From Agroathelia rolfsii (taxonomy: Eukaryota > Basidiomycota > Agaricomycetes > Amylocorticiales > Amylocorticiaceae), in NCBI GenBank assembly GCA_018343915.1, contig JABRWF010000005.1:2701001-2765000 (forward strand): DNA of 64,000 bases, in the 5' to 3' direction. Position 1 is the stretch's first letter. The number at the start of each line of letters is the position of its first letter. Positions 51,054-63,771 of this stretch are shown here, piece after piece. The notes beneath the pieces were generated by a model, which did no database searches, had not been told where the DNA came from, and saw only the letters and a program-made list of their open reading frames with translations. The translations under genes and the position numbers were made by a program.

Positions 51054-54000
51054 CTAATAAACATATGCGGCTGGGATAACACCTTCCTGTCCCGTGCGCA
51101 CATCTCGAGCGTACCACCACCTATTTCAAACAAGACAATGTTAAAAATCACACTTTACACAAAGAACACAGGCAGAGTCAACTTACGCCTGATCCTGATC
51201 ATCTAAAATCTCCACTTCTGCACCAGCAGCAAGCGGTAACTCTCCCTCCCCGGCACCATCAAACGAATACCTCGCACGCACTAGGCGACCACTATCTTCA
51301 TCATCACCCATCCCTCCCACAATCGCCTCCGATGGCGTCTCCGCCCTTGCGAAGCCACCAGCGTCAGCCGCAAACGGATCGCTATTGTCAGCGGCAGCGG
51401 TAGCTGCACCTGCGCTAGCGATACCTCTTGCAGCAGCAGCTGCTTCGGCTTCCTCCTTGCCGCCTGTGGCGTACGGGTGATTGAAAGAGTAAGGGCTGTT
51501 GCTGTTGCCGAAGATGGTGGTGCGCGTGGCGGCATTGATGTGCTCCAACAACGATGACGGTCGGTGGCGTGTCGAGTCATCATCGAAGTCGGCCATATCT
51601 GGATCATACTTGTTCGCTCTGTCGTCTTTGTTACGAGAGAAGAGAGTCCACAGGATGCCGATGAGCGCAATGAGGAACACGACTCCAGCGGCGATCGCAA
51701 TTGAGATGAGGATGACGATGCCAACGGCCAAGTAATCTACAATAACACCATATTAGTCCAAAATTCAGGTACATTATATCAGAAGGCTGGCGCTCACGAT
51801 GTTGAGCAAAGCTAAAGTTGCTGATAGAGTTGAACAGAGACGACACAAAGCCAGGATCACCGTTTGCCGATGAACTGACAATGTAAGGAATGTAGTTCTC
51901 TCCATCGAAAAGAGCCGTTGACGCGTTCCCAAAAGATGAGTCGGTGAGGTAGCCAGAAATCATCAGCATGCGGTCGGACTCGATGATAGAATTGGCATTG
52001 TGTGTGTCTTGCAGTGGAACCATAGCCAGCTGCGAAATGTTAGTGGCACCGCCCAGGGGAGAGTCTGAAGGGTGCATTATGAGCAACAGCTATCGGCACT
52101 GTTGGCAAACTAGATGACACATACCAAGTTCGCTCCACGACTGTCCATTCCAGAAGGCCAAAAAGACGGATGAGCCATCGGTAGATCTGGAAAAAGAATT
52201 ATTTGAGTCACAGGTACTCTCGAGAGTACAGACAAGACTTGCCTGCCGGCAGCGAAAATGCTGCTTGCGTTACCATTGTTCACCGTCAATGCAGTAACTG
52301 GACCCGGGAGGTTAGAGCCAACGGAAGCCCAAGTAGCGTTTGCGAATGGGAATTGAAGAACATTCGTCGCACTTGCTCCGCTAGAGAGAGCAAGGGATCC
52401 GGAGGCAATAAGAATGGCTTGGTTGTCCTGAACAAACGAGGGTGGAGGTCAGATATCAGCCTAACCGGAATTGTAGCAAATACACTTACTCCTGCATAGG
52501 ACACAGATGATACTTCGCCTTTGACACCATTTCCAAGAGCATTCCATTGCAACTTAGATGTATCCCACGAGCAAATCGCTTGGCAATTCAGTGATCCCGC
52601 TTGAGAGAACGACCCTGCGACAATGACGGTATTCGCCTTGGACGAAGATGTGGTGATCGACCTAACGACCACGTTCCCTGAGCTCGCCTGAAGCGCTGCT
52701 ATGTTGTCTGTTTGCCATGTGCCGTTGCTTAGATCATAAACAGCCAGCCCGTTCACGTTTGTTCCAGAAAGCGAAAATTCGCCACCAATATAGAGCGTGT
52801 TCTGAACAACCAAGAGTGACCAAACGGTGCCATTGATCTGTGGACCCTGCAGAGCGCTAAGTGTGGAGGTGGTGGGGTCATATATGGCTACAGCCTGGGC
52901 GTTCGTAGATCCAGATGAGAACGAGAAGTTGCCTCCCAGGATCGCAACTTGATGCGAATTCGATGTGTTGGTCCAAAATGTGCCTGCGAGAACCGTGGGG
53001 GCGATCGCGGGAGGCGAGGAAGGGAGTGGAGTAAGCGAGCTGGAGCTGCTGCTCTGACGTTTGAACATGTTCCTGAAGTGTGGGAGCCAGCTACTTGTGG
53101 CGTGATGATCCACATAGGAGCGCTTTGTTGAGCTGGGACTAGTGGATAATGTTCCGAGAGTTACATTGTTCTCAAGTTGTATGCCCAAGGGCGTCACCGT
53201 CGGAGGCTGGTTGGTAGCACCATTACTCAACATCACCATACCACTGGAACCGAATTGCAGAATCGACTGCACTGATCCAGCTAAATATTGGGTCTGCTCT
53301 TGGCCCTTGCTCGGAGACGTTCCATTGCCCACAAATGTCATGCTACCAACAAGGAAGCCGCCGTTATTCACCCATGATCCACTCGTCACATTCCACGTAG
53401 CAAATCCATGTGCAGGAATATCACTATTTCGTAAGTGCGTGAAGTTGCCGACCACCTGAACAGCGTCATTGTCAAACGAGAGGCTGGTAACAGCGCCATC
53501 GACGCCGGAGGAAAGCGCCAACCATTTATTGTTCGATACATCATATGCTGCGATCCCATTCAATGCACCTGAAGTCGACGCAGATTCCGTGTCCGTGAAG
53601 GATCCACCGACGTACACAAAGTTTCCCGCGACGACGATGGATGTTACCGGGGCATTCAGACCGTTATTGGATAAGGCAGAAAGGGCGCCGTTGGAGAACG
53701 CAACGATGTTCGAAGACCCTGACGCGGTGCCGCTCGAGAGAGTGAAGTTGCCGCCAAGGAAGACGGTTCCCGATGGGTGATGAGCAACAGCAGCGATGCC
53801 GACGGAATCGGATGATGTAAGGCTGCTGTTTCCTCCCAATGCAGTGAATAGACCGAAACCTATGTTATCCAAAGCTGTTTCCGTCGAGTTGGGCATCAAT
53901 GAGGCGGCGTTCACATTGGATGACGAGCTGAGTGGCCACTCGAAGAATCCAAAAGCACTCTTTGCACTGCTCCCGGATACGATTGTGCCGTTGCCCGAAG

Positions 54001-55752
54001 AAGACGAGGCATCGGCGGTAATGTTTGCGGAAGTCAAAACAAGCTGAACCATTCCGGCAACTAGTTCGTACTGCCCATCTTGCCCATTGCCAGTCGGATC
54101 ATCTGCAAGGGTCATGGTTACAGTTGTGGTGAAGGTGGAGCCTGATGGGACGATAGGACCACTGTACACAAGGACAGTCTCGTCGTTCTGGTTTTGCTGA
54201 GATACTGTGTTGACGGTTGGTTGAAGGCCACCCCCAGGGAACACTGTAACCTTCACAGATGTTCTCTTTCCGCAATCTTGCAAATCGGTACAGCCGGGTA
54301 CGAGAAGATTGACATCATAATTGCCTGATGCGCTCACGTATGGATTCCAGGTGACGCTGGGTCCCGATGCGGCGGATGTACCCACGTTAACGTCAGAGAC
54401 AAGAACAGATTGAATGGTACCTGCGATGTTGGTATTCGCTTGCTCAACCTGCCAGCTGCCGGTAAATGAGGCATTGCTCGCGCTTTCGCTAAAGCAAGAT
54501 CCAAGATTTTGCGAGTCAACTGCGCTAGCGAACGCACCAGATGACAGGATTTGGAGGAGGTGCAAACCAGGCGCATTACCAGTCCATTCAGTCAACTGGA
54601 TCTGAATTCCGGTCGCAGCGACCGCCGAGGGGAACAGGAAATCTTGGTAAAGATTAGAAGAATCGGTTTGTAAAGGACAAGGATTCGAGCATGTCTTGTT
54701 CGTGTTATCCGAGGGATCCAGGTACGTCAGTGTCTGTACAACGTTATCCGGAATCGTAGTTACCCTGCAACACAATTTAAAATATGGTATAAAATGCAGA
54801 TGAATATGACATACGTAAACCCGGTAGTTGCATGGTCACCCAGGAAGGTGTTACCCAAACGGATGCCACTAGCTGAGATGTAGGAGAACGTCCTGATGTT
54901 GATGACAGCAGTGTTTCCATTGGCGGCAAACCAGGTATTACCGGCTCCGTCCGCTCCAGCAGGACAAAGGATGTTACTGATATTTGAGAACCCGGATTCT
55001 GATGTAGACGGTTCGGCGTCGACCTGCGCATTCTGCAATGGGATAGGAACCAACGATGATGAGAATGGCGTTGCTCCGGCTGAGAAGGGGACATTGGGAT
55101 TGTTCGTGTTGTTAAGTACAGTAGACCCATTCCCTTGGAAGGAAGCGACAAATGACCCTGCGAAGAAAATGCTGGATTCCGATGCGTTGGTGGTGATGGA
55201 TAACACTTCTGCTTCTGCTCCCAAAAAGCCGCCAAACGGCGGAGAAGACCAAGACGATGACTTGGGGTTCCAAGTGGCGACTGTAGATCCAGGGCTCGTG
55301 AATTTTCCTCCTACCCACACCTTGCCTTCCTTGCTATCACAGTAGAGGGCGGAGATTGGTCCATCAGGGCCATTACTACCCAGTGAAGAAAATGCGTCGG
55401 ACGAAGGGTTGTAGGATACAATATTATTGGCGGACGTCCCATTGATCGAAGAGAAGGAACCAGCGAAGTATACAAGGTCATCAAGCGCACATCCTGCAAC
55501 AATGCTTCCACCGGAGTTGGTCGATGCAAGACGAGAAAGTGCGCCAGACGATGAACGTGAGAGCAAAGTAGATGCAGATGAATCCAAGGAAGATGCATTG
55601 GAGAAAAAATCGAGTCCCGCAAACGAGCCAGTAAGTCCAACCTTACCCATACGGTCAAAGTCGACCTGGGGTAGCGAGGCCTGGGTATTGTGGAGACATA
55701 ACAGAAGCAAGGCAAACGGTTGCAGGGGCTGCCAACGCCCAAGGACCGCCAT
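51054..55752 (-). CDS. RAX2: RAX2-type cortical polarity protein with C-terminal SH3 domain
   Basis: Type I membrane protein marking cell-polarity sites (bud-site or tip selection by family). Start ATG 55752 with a signal peptide (QPFALLLLCLHNTQAS). A very large extracellular part of roughly 1,100 residues, rich in Asn-Gly-Ser/Thr sequons, is built from kelch-like repeats. Examples: LDDLVYFAGSFSSINGTSAN, VWVGGKFTSPGSTVATWNP, GTVFLGGNFTLSSGTASGSS, FVYVGGSFTDTESAS, TLYIGGEFSLSGTNVNGLAV. These (I)GG(x)F repeats are the Rax2 signature. A single transmembrane helix (LAVGIVILISIAIAAGVVFL, about 51660-51730) and stop-transfer SRNKDD follow. The cytoplasmic tail ends in an SH3 domain: VRARYSFDGAGEGELPL, EVEILDDQDQA, then across a short intron WWYARDVRTGQEGVIPAAYV. 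The yeast protein has no SH3. Confidence 0.9.
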
Positions 55753-56065
55753 GGTATGAAATTAGAACCGTCCTGCAGATGACGAGCGACCGTCAAGAAA
55801 CGGCTGAAGAGCGTCAGAAGGAACAAGAGGCGATCGAAAGCTGTCTGGAAGAGAAAGTAAAGAGCGACTTGGGTTGAGGTTGATGGAAAGATGGATACAC
55901 TCTGTCCGCGGACCCACGTGAAACAAAACCTTTAGTGCTAAATGAGTCCATGGACTTATCACGTGATGTCATGATCGGCAGGCGGACCAGCACATCTTTC
56001 ACACTCGTGTCATATCATAACCAGGAACAGTGTGTATGATGATGCTCATGATATTTCAAGTTGCC
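55753..56065. promoter_or_regulatory. RAX2 upstream region
   Basis: 310 bp between the RAX2 start and the PP2C copy 2 stop (both on the minus strand). It must hold the RAX2 promoter and the PP2C terminator. No known site evident. Minus-strand frames here are short. Confidence 0.4.
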
Positions 56066-57566
56066 TCAGAGCTGTATGACTACTACTGTCGTGTCATCCA
56101 TCCATTTCTCTCTTGTGAATTCGACTGTCAACCTCTGAGAGATCTTATCCTCGTCTTCACCTCCCAACGCGTGTCTGAGAAGCGCAAGGGCCTTGTTCGA
56201 GTCTAATTGTGAATGTAAACAATGAGGCTCATACGAAAATAAGCCAACGATAAGGAAATTATACGCACCGCCAACCTCGGTCGACTTTGCTACCACATTC
56301 ACCCAGGTCTGCGCAAGAGTAGGAACGTGTGCAAAGTGATCATATTGGTCTATCAGCCCATCCGAGCATAGTATCAAGAACGGTCGTGCATCGGTGGCTT
56401 CCTTGGTACTAGGTATCTCCAAGTGGCAGACGTCTGCCTCATTGCTCAAGTAAGGCGGCGTGATGTTTCGTGCGTTGCAAAGCTTCATTTTGGCACTAAT
56501 ACGATCATTCCATCCAGGTTTCTTTTGAGAAAACACCCTTTCGCTATAAATGGCCGGAAGCTTGAAGACGAAGTCTCCTAATGCTGCAAGCGGGATCAGC
56601 TGAACACCATAGGGTAAAACGTATTTACCAAGCAATACATGCCTCTCGTAACGGCAATAGAGCCTAAGACGCGACCTTGCAAGAGGCATTCTTCTTCGTT
56701 AGGATGTTCTACCTGGATGCGTGCTGCCTCTGATTCATCACGTCCGTTATGATTGGCACTGAGCACTTTGGCCTTCCACTCCTGCTCTTCTAATCTTGCA
56801 ATGACTACATCCGAAATTCAGCGTAACGACACAGTCTCTTAAACCCTGACACACCTGCTTGCGAATCTCCAAGGCTAGCCACCCATATATTTGTGCGAGC
56901 AGGATCAAGGATGCATACAATAGCAGTCGACCCATGCATCGCGCGCAGGATATTGGCAGCATTGCCTCCCACCCCAGTCTCGTCATCATTGACAATTTTC
57001 TGGATGTCTTTATCATGAAGATAGGCGGGACTTGAGGTATCCTCCAAAGCAGTCTGTGGGAAGACATCCTTGACGGCTTGACCAATGCTACCGTCAAAAC
57101 GACTGATAGCTGTCTTCAAGGCCGAGGAAATGATCTCGCTTTTAGGTTGCTGCTCCGGTGAAGTTGCTCCAAGCACGCGCGACAGTTCGACTCTCACAAA
57201 GCCGGGTAGATGCTTGGCTGCATAATCGACGGTTGCTATCCCCGCATGACCTAGATGTCGAATGCACGCATCGGTTAGGGCTTCTTCCTTCGTATCGTGA
57301 ATGATCCAAAGGATCCTACCATCTAACACTGCGGCAAGTGTCCAAACTTGACCTGGCAAAATCTCCCATGACTCCACTATCCAACGGTCCTGATTCGGCC
57401 CCTCGGGGCTCGTCTCCAGTGGCTGTAGACTCACCACAGATACGCCAGATGCAGGTTGGACTGGCTTAGCCAGACGACCCAGCACTTCCGTGATTTGGTC
57501 TGTGCTTAGTACAGTGTAGTCATTTAGGCCAAAGTATTCCTCTTCTCCTAGATCAGTCTTCGGCAT
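56066..57566 (-). CDS. PP2C-family Ser/Thr phosphatase (PPM), copy 2
   Basis: Start ATG 57566 (MPKTDLGEEEYFGLND). Motifs: NQDRWIVESWEI, TLAAVLDG joined across an intron to HAGIATVDY (metal-binding DGH), and MHGSTAIVCILDPARTNIWV. Then ASLGDSQA (about 56865), EEECLLQGRVLGSIAVTR (about 56660-56720), LGDFVFKLPAIYSERVF, FLILCSDGLIDQYD (about 56345-56385) and last exon KWMDDTTVVVIQL. Metal ligands conserved. Same exon join at D-G|HAG as copy 1, but protein similarity is moderate, so the duplication is not recent. Mitochondrial targeting is not obvious in the acidic N-terminus, unlike classical pyruvate-dehydrogenase phosphatases. Confidence 0.9.
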
Positions 57567-59266
57567 GATGATTTTAGTCACGTGGACACTAGTTGAATGA
57601 AGAACACGACTTGGGTGAGTTCATTCTTTTATACGCGAATTTACGCCTTTTATATTTCGTCCTTTAGCCTAAGGAAGGGCACAGGGTTTTTTCTCAGCGC
57701 TTTGGAATTATTTTATGTTATATCAAACGGGCAGAGGGTTGATTGTCGCCGAAACTAGTCTGAATCATCAAAAAGGAGGGCGTAGGGTTACTCGAGATAA
57801 GTCCCAGGGAACACCAAAATCGAGACTCATTATGTAAGCCGGAGTTGTTTGTCTCAATCGTATCTATTCATCTACTATACCTTATCATTATGATGTACCC
57901 TAATTCAATCTATTTAGAGAGGGCACGCAGAATTGTTTGAGTGGATCTTGCTATTGTTAAGGGTGTGTGTATTGCTATATCACTGCTGGTGATTCCGGTC
58001 CATGTCGGTCTATGAGATCTGCCACTTACGTAACGTAAGTCGAAGTCACACCTGACCAAATGACCCAACCACTCATCTGAATTGAAGACGTGTGAAGGGC
58101 TTATACTGCGTAGGTATGCTTGTCAACTCAAAAGATAACAATCGCTTTGATTCTGCGCACTTTACAGTGATAGGTTGCTTGTTTCCGTGGATTCGTTTTC
58201 TACCTTCAGGTTGCTTGGTAGTGCTTGTACCCTAGCTCATAAAGCTCGTCCTCAGGCTTCGAGCCTCAAGGCTACTATTGAGGGATTATGCCACACGCAT
58301 TCTACTATTCAACTGCTAGGCCTGGTTGAAGCTACGCTTCCCTCCTTATACCCAAGTCTCTACTGACTGGCTCGATTTCCTGTACTGGAATCCTGACATT
58401 GATCTAGGCGGCGGGTAGCGATCATATGTCTTTCGAGTTAGTCTCGGGGGCCACAATCTGACTGAACCAATTGATCTCTTAGGAGAAGGCATCAAAATAC
58501 TTGCCAAATTAGGAGCAGGTACGTGTAGTTGCGCAGATCCTCGGCAGAATCCGCCTTCTTTCAGTGTCCAGCATCGTCGCCGTATATTCGTGTCCTATCC
58601 TAAGAAACGAAATAACATCCAGGGACTTGGTGTCAGCATGGGAGTCCTGATTTACAGCTCAGAGTCTGATACCTCAGGAGCAGCAGAATGAGCGCGAGGG
58701 GAGAAGAAGAAGAAAAATTGAGACGTTTCTGAAGTAGTACAATCATTGAGTCTGTTGTGAGGTCGTTGAAATTGTATATTATATGGAAGTACAGAGTTAC
58801 AAGCAGCAACCTCGCTCAGATTATTCTTGCGAAAAATTATTTGGTTTAAATGTCTCGATATCATTCTTGTCGGATTTATTGTATAGCAGTGGGAGTGTAA
58901 TCAGCTCCGAGTCGAGATTCACTTAATGCATTGGATGTTCCCAATTACCAGTGGTCGATACTTCGAGTACCGAATATATTCATGTAAGTACGTAAGCAAA
59001 ACAAACCCGAAAAGAAAAGAAAGAAAGAAAAATAATACTTGTAAAAGTAAGTGCCCGAATGAAGGCGAAACTAAACTACGGTTAATTGTAGAAATGACTA
59101 GTAACTAACTACACAGATTTGAATACACGTTTGACACAAAAAAGGACAATATGGCTTCGGTGAAAAAAAGTTAACGCGAAACAGCAAGGCGAACGAGAGA
59201 ATATAAGTTATAGTGCTAATGCTATGCGAGTGGTGAAATACAAGAAAGAAAGTAAATGAAGAGACG

Positions 59267-59298
<32 letters not shown>

Positions 59299-59344
59299 AA
59301 GAAAGAAAGAAAGAAGAGAAGCGTGGAAATTCACTTGTGCTACG
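57567..59344. other. Intergenic, gene remnant possible at 58160-58370
   Basis: 1.8 kb. A + strand frame at 58175-58366 (VDSFSTFRLLGSACTLAHKA) reads gene-like but stops and cannot be extended in either direction; no domain recognised. At 59267-59314 an A run of about 30 is followed by GAAA repeats. No other structure. Confidence 0.35.
59267..59314. repeat. Poly-A plus (GAAA)n simple repeat
   Basis: About 30 A followed by four to five GAAA units. It could be a retrotransposition poly-A tail or a simple expansion; no adjacent LINE sequence is seen. Confidence 0.9.
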
Positions 59345-62164
59345 TCATGCTGCAGCAGCTACCACTAGAGGCATCAAGTCTCCAGGGGGCATAATAATGC
59401 ATGGATAATGCGAGGGATTGAAGAAGAAATCGAGGAAATCTTCGGCATGCTAGACATACAAAAAGCGTAGCAAAAGGAAAGACAAGAATCAGTGCCTGGT
59501 CTAAAAAAAACCCAAACATCCCATTATTTGCTTACCTGAGGCTTGTTACTCGAAAGCTGTGAATTTCATCAGTCAACAAAGGAATCCAAACAGTAACATC
59601 AATAAGGATAAAGATTGGACTCACCTGGGGATCCCAATGAAGCAGCTCTACGAATTCAGCAGTCGTTTTTCGCTTAGGGGGAGCCTTTCCTTTTGACTTG
59701 AATCTCTCCGCTTTATGTTCTTCGCGCCTTCTCTCTTTCTTGACAGTTTCGGCAATTTCGTGGTAGAATTCGTCACTAAAATGGAAAACACCAAGCTGAT
59801 TAGTACATAGTAACAATAATAAATCTTCCGGGTATAATAGATTACCTGAGCCTCCGCATTATGTATTGTAGCTTGGGCCGCTGATTTTCTCCTGTGATGG
59901 CATACAATGTTTTAGTGAGATATTTTCCAAGACAATTTTTAAAAAAAAAAAAAAATCTCACGCAGAATTTCAATTAACATCTACAAAGTGTATTTAGTTT
60001 ACTACATCTCCATGAAGAGGGCTAAGAATTGGACTTACTGCAGTCAGGGACTTGCCATCGGATAACTCTGGCGTCTGTTGAGGATCAGCACAAGCGGCCA
60101 AAGCAATCTATAAAATGCAGTATAAGTTGGGTGCAATACGAAATAAAAGCCAATAAACCACACTAACAACATTAGCACGCTCAGTGGGACTGTCCTCACA
60201 CAACCCATCACACTCTCCGACTTCACTAGCACTGGGATGGTCGCTCTCTTTCTGCCCCGTGTGTGTGTTTAGATGGAGGTCAGGTTTTTCGTCTCCGTTG
60301 TTTTTGCCTTCATGACCTTCTTTAGTATAGCGGGTAAAGTTGCTGCTGCTGTCGTCGTCGCTGCCTTCCAATCCAGGCGGCCTCAGGGGCGAAGCTGCGG
60401 TGTCTCTGGTATGCTTTCTGGGCTTATCATGAAGATAGGAATCTACTGATACCCAGCGTTTATGGCCCTTTAATAAGTGAACATCGTCAGTCAATCAAAG
60501 ATGCCACCTTATATGCCCAAGAATGGGCAAAAGAGGCGTACCTGGATAGTCCTCACGCGATGTAAGAACGATGAACCGATGGATCCCCCTTGACTTAAAT
60601 AAACTTCCTCATCCGAACTAGCTCGAGGAAAGACTGTAGTTGAAGCCGGAGCTGAAACCGGAATTGAGATTGGGACCATCAAAGCCGGACTCGTGACAGG
60701 GGACATCACGGCCATTGGCGCAGGCTCTTTTTGATGATTGTCGAAGTATTTAACGGCGACTTTGTAAGTGGGCGTGCGACGCGCGATGTCTATCCGGGCA
60801 CGATTGACATCCTCCTCGATCTTGCGTGATAACTTCCGTTCGAGGTCGAACTTATGGCCTGTTTCTGGCTTTACCAAGTCCGCAAACTTGACGTGCTGTG
60901 TTTCTTTCCTTTGTAGTGATGGCGAGGGAGGCGCCAGCTGGAAATCCGATCCGTATGGATTCGATATGGTCGAAGATTGGGGTGTGATCCTATTAGCCTC
61001 ATTGATGGTTGCACGACGCGTGGAAGAAGTGCTCTTCAGCGATAGAGAAGGGGCGCCGCCGATATCAGACGGTACAATTGTGACGGACGAGTGGCTAGAT
61101 TTCGCGTTAGAGGTGCCCAAGTTTTGGCGGTCGATGATGCGGAAGCTTGGGTCGAGCTCGCGTAAGTTACACCGACGATGATAGAGATCTTGATGATGAG
61201 GAAAACAATCGGTTAGCTGCGGTGCAGTATTGACATATTTAAGACCTTTGGATACCAACCGAGAAGGGTAGCGCTATGGCAAGTGTCCAGAACAGCCTGT
61301 GGATTGTATTACTAATGAAATGTATCCATGAAAAATAAACAAGGCGTACAAATAAGTTGCATCCAGAAGGCAGCCTCTGGACAAGAATGTCATGGAGTTC
61401 CTGTATCAAGTTTGAGCGATGAAGGAAAGTGTGTTTAAAGAACAAAGATACACACATCATCAAGAATGACCTTGTCTGGAATAGCATCGCCTTCCTCATC
61501 CATTCCGTCGACAGGTACAATTGCTAAAAAGACAAACTCAGTGAGGCGTCCCAGACATGAACCCATGTACATGCAATTATACCTTCGTCTTTTCCATCGA
61601 TTTCTCTAGGCATTTTCTCAGGAGGTTGGTCAAGTTGTACGGAATGGCCCGAATCTATGCATTCATGAGTTCATTAAGGTGAAGTTATAAGTAAAAGTCT
61701 TACACAAGAAGACAAAGTGATCGCCTGGCATAGCGCCCTGGACTAGACTTTCCAACTCTCTCATCTCGAGAGCAACTATCAGCCCCAGTCACTCGTACAA
61801 ACGACTGGAGAAACATACAATATTATCGCGTGTAGGCATGTGCGGAGAATCCTTGGGTAAATCATCCGTCATAGTGATAACGTTTTCCGGGTCATAGCCC
61901 TGGTCTATAGAAGATCAATATGAAGTATGAACGGTAAATGGACAAAGACTAAATACCCAACAGAAATTGCCCGAACGCCTTTGCGTCTTTTACGGGCTTG
62001 TACAAATGCAGCTTTTTGCTCGATTGATTATCAATCCCAATGAGGAGCGCCTTGCGCTTTTGGAATGGCAGGGATGAGGAAGATAGTGCTGTAATGTCAG
62101 AGACAGAGGAGCTCGAGCTCGAGCGGGAGATGGTGGGGGGCTCCGGGGCCAGCATTTGGGGCAT
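59345..62164 (-). CDS. Caspase-like / metacaspase-family protein with long insert
   Basis: Clan CD cysteine-protease fold. Start ATG 62164 (MPQMLAPEPP). The p20-like domain reads QKRKALLIGIDNQSSKKLHL, DAKAFGQFLL, then GYDPENVITMTDDLPKDSPH. The catalytic-His segment FVFFCTDSGHSVQ (about 61720) is the counterpart of YSGHG. Later come KVILDD-ELHDILVQRLPSGC and the catalytic-Cys segment VLDTCHSATLLDLYHRRCN (about 61180-61300, split by introns), the counterpart of DSCHSG. A roughly 350-residue disordered stretch follows (60110-61180, including TQHVKFADLVKPETGHKFDL). The C-terminal family segment reads ALAACADPQQTPELSDGKSL (about 60040-60100) and DEFYHEIAETVKKERRREEH (about 59710-59770), then KRKTTAEFVELLHWDPQ. 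Many short introns. Both catalytic residues are present; activity and substrate are unknown. Confidence 0.8.
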
Positions 62165-63771
62165 TATCGCTGCGAAACCCGAAGGCGAGGGGAGGAGGCC
62201 TGGGGAAAGGAACCCGGAGCAGAGAGGTGGATGACGGCTGCTAGACGATAGGTAGCAGAGTATATAACCACACGGGGATGGGGAAGTTAGATCACGCCGG
62301 AGAGAACGCCGCTGAGCGCCTGAGGGGGAAGTAATGAAAACCGAATGGATGCTAGCCGGCTCTGTCAGCGCATCGCTGCTACAAATATGTATTAGTACAT
62401 GTAGCATGATCTTCCTAGGCGCTTATTATTCTGAGAGAAGAAGCAGTACGCTTGTTTGCAGCCAACTCAAACGCCCATATCAATGATGCATGTTGATCCC
62501 ATCAAGGAACTACGCCATTGCACTGCCATAGCTCCGCCGCTTTCGATCTCCCTCCCTGGCTCTGGCTCTGGTTCTGGCCAGTGGCGCTTTCGCCTATGTC
62601 GGGCCAGTGATTGCAAGTAGGTATCTGCCTGCCTCTGCTCAGTGGCAACTCGTACTATCGTTGGCGCTGCCTGGTAAAAAAAGTGATTGTGCATTATTCA
62701 CTTTCCAACGGCTACCTATGCCGCCCTGACTATATGATGTTTCATGATTGATGCTTTGACGCCAGGTTGCTTGATACACGTTGCTAGCGCTACAATCAAA
62801 CAAGTATACAGGCAATGGAGAGTATCTGCGTGTATCAACTCTGGAAGGACTTTGTCTTCCTCTCGTCAGAGAGTAAGGCTAAAACTCGATTGTTTGACCA
62901 TCTCAGCTTCTCCGAGTCGGTATTTGGGACTGGCTTATCACCGTCTATCGACCTGCGAACATGCGGCTGACCACCTCGTTCAGGCCCCAAAGTGATAAAG
63001 TGGAATCGGATTTCACATGGAAAATGCTTGGAAAGGCACACATCGAAAAATGAGTCATATGATCGCACTTATTGCTCTGAACCAGCATGGGATTCGGACC
63101 ATTGAACTTACGGATTCATCCGTGTAAACTGAATTCCGAGAGTGATATGATACTTGTTGTACTGTCGAAATACAAGCCTATAAAAACTGTTCAAATGATG
63201 ATCAAGAAGAATAACCCAAGTCGAGCCCATCATAGATGGCGTGCTGTGAAATTCTTCTCAAGTACAACAGTATTGCCTCACTTAGATCTTTCAAAGGTCA
63301 ACTATCGCATTGGATGCAGTCGCAGCTTTCACCGATTTTCATCATCTGCGCAGCACATGCAATGATGTGTGCAACATTCGGAGGTAAGAGATAGATGAAG
63401 AACAAGGCTTTGACACAAGAGAAAAAGGTCAGAATCCAAGCAACGGCTTCTATCGTTCCTGTTGACGTTTCGGTAAATTCTGTTCCCCGAAACCAACTTC
63501 TACAGAACAGTGATAATAGTGTCCGATACTCCACTTTCCTATAGAGAATCACACTACCGCAGTTCTGCAGACCCATGCGATACATTCGTCGGCCGAGAGA
63601 CGGCTGTAAATAGCTATCCAGGGGCATCGCGCGACGAAGACGGATAACCTCAAACCCTGTCATAATAGTGCAGAAAAACAAGGATCTGGAGTAATTTAGT
63701 CTTCATGACGGTCTGGTTGGATCAAATTCTATTCGCATTCAAGTCCAAAACAAAAGAATGGATTTTCATGT
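62165..63771. other. Intergenic, no confident gene
   Basis: Upstream of the caspase-like gene. On the minus strand 63298-63681 is an open frame (FEVIRLRRAM; VAWILTFFSCVKALFFIYLL) that could be an exon of another membrane protein, but I find no matching neighbouring exons. 62565-62585 holds a GGCTCT/GGTTCT simple repeat. No RNA gene seen. Confidence 0.3.

Noticed and set aside
63085..63110. GGTCCGAATCCC on the minus strand, like a tRNA T-loop
   Set aside because: No matching acceptor, D or anticodon arms at the required spacing.
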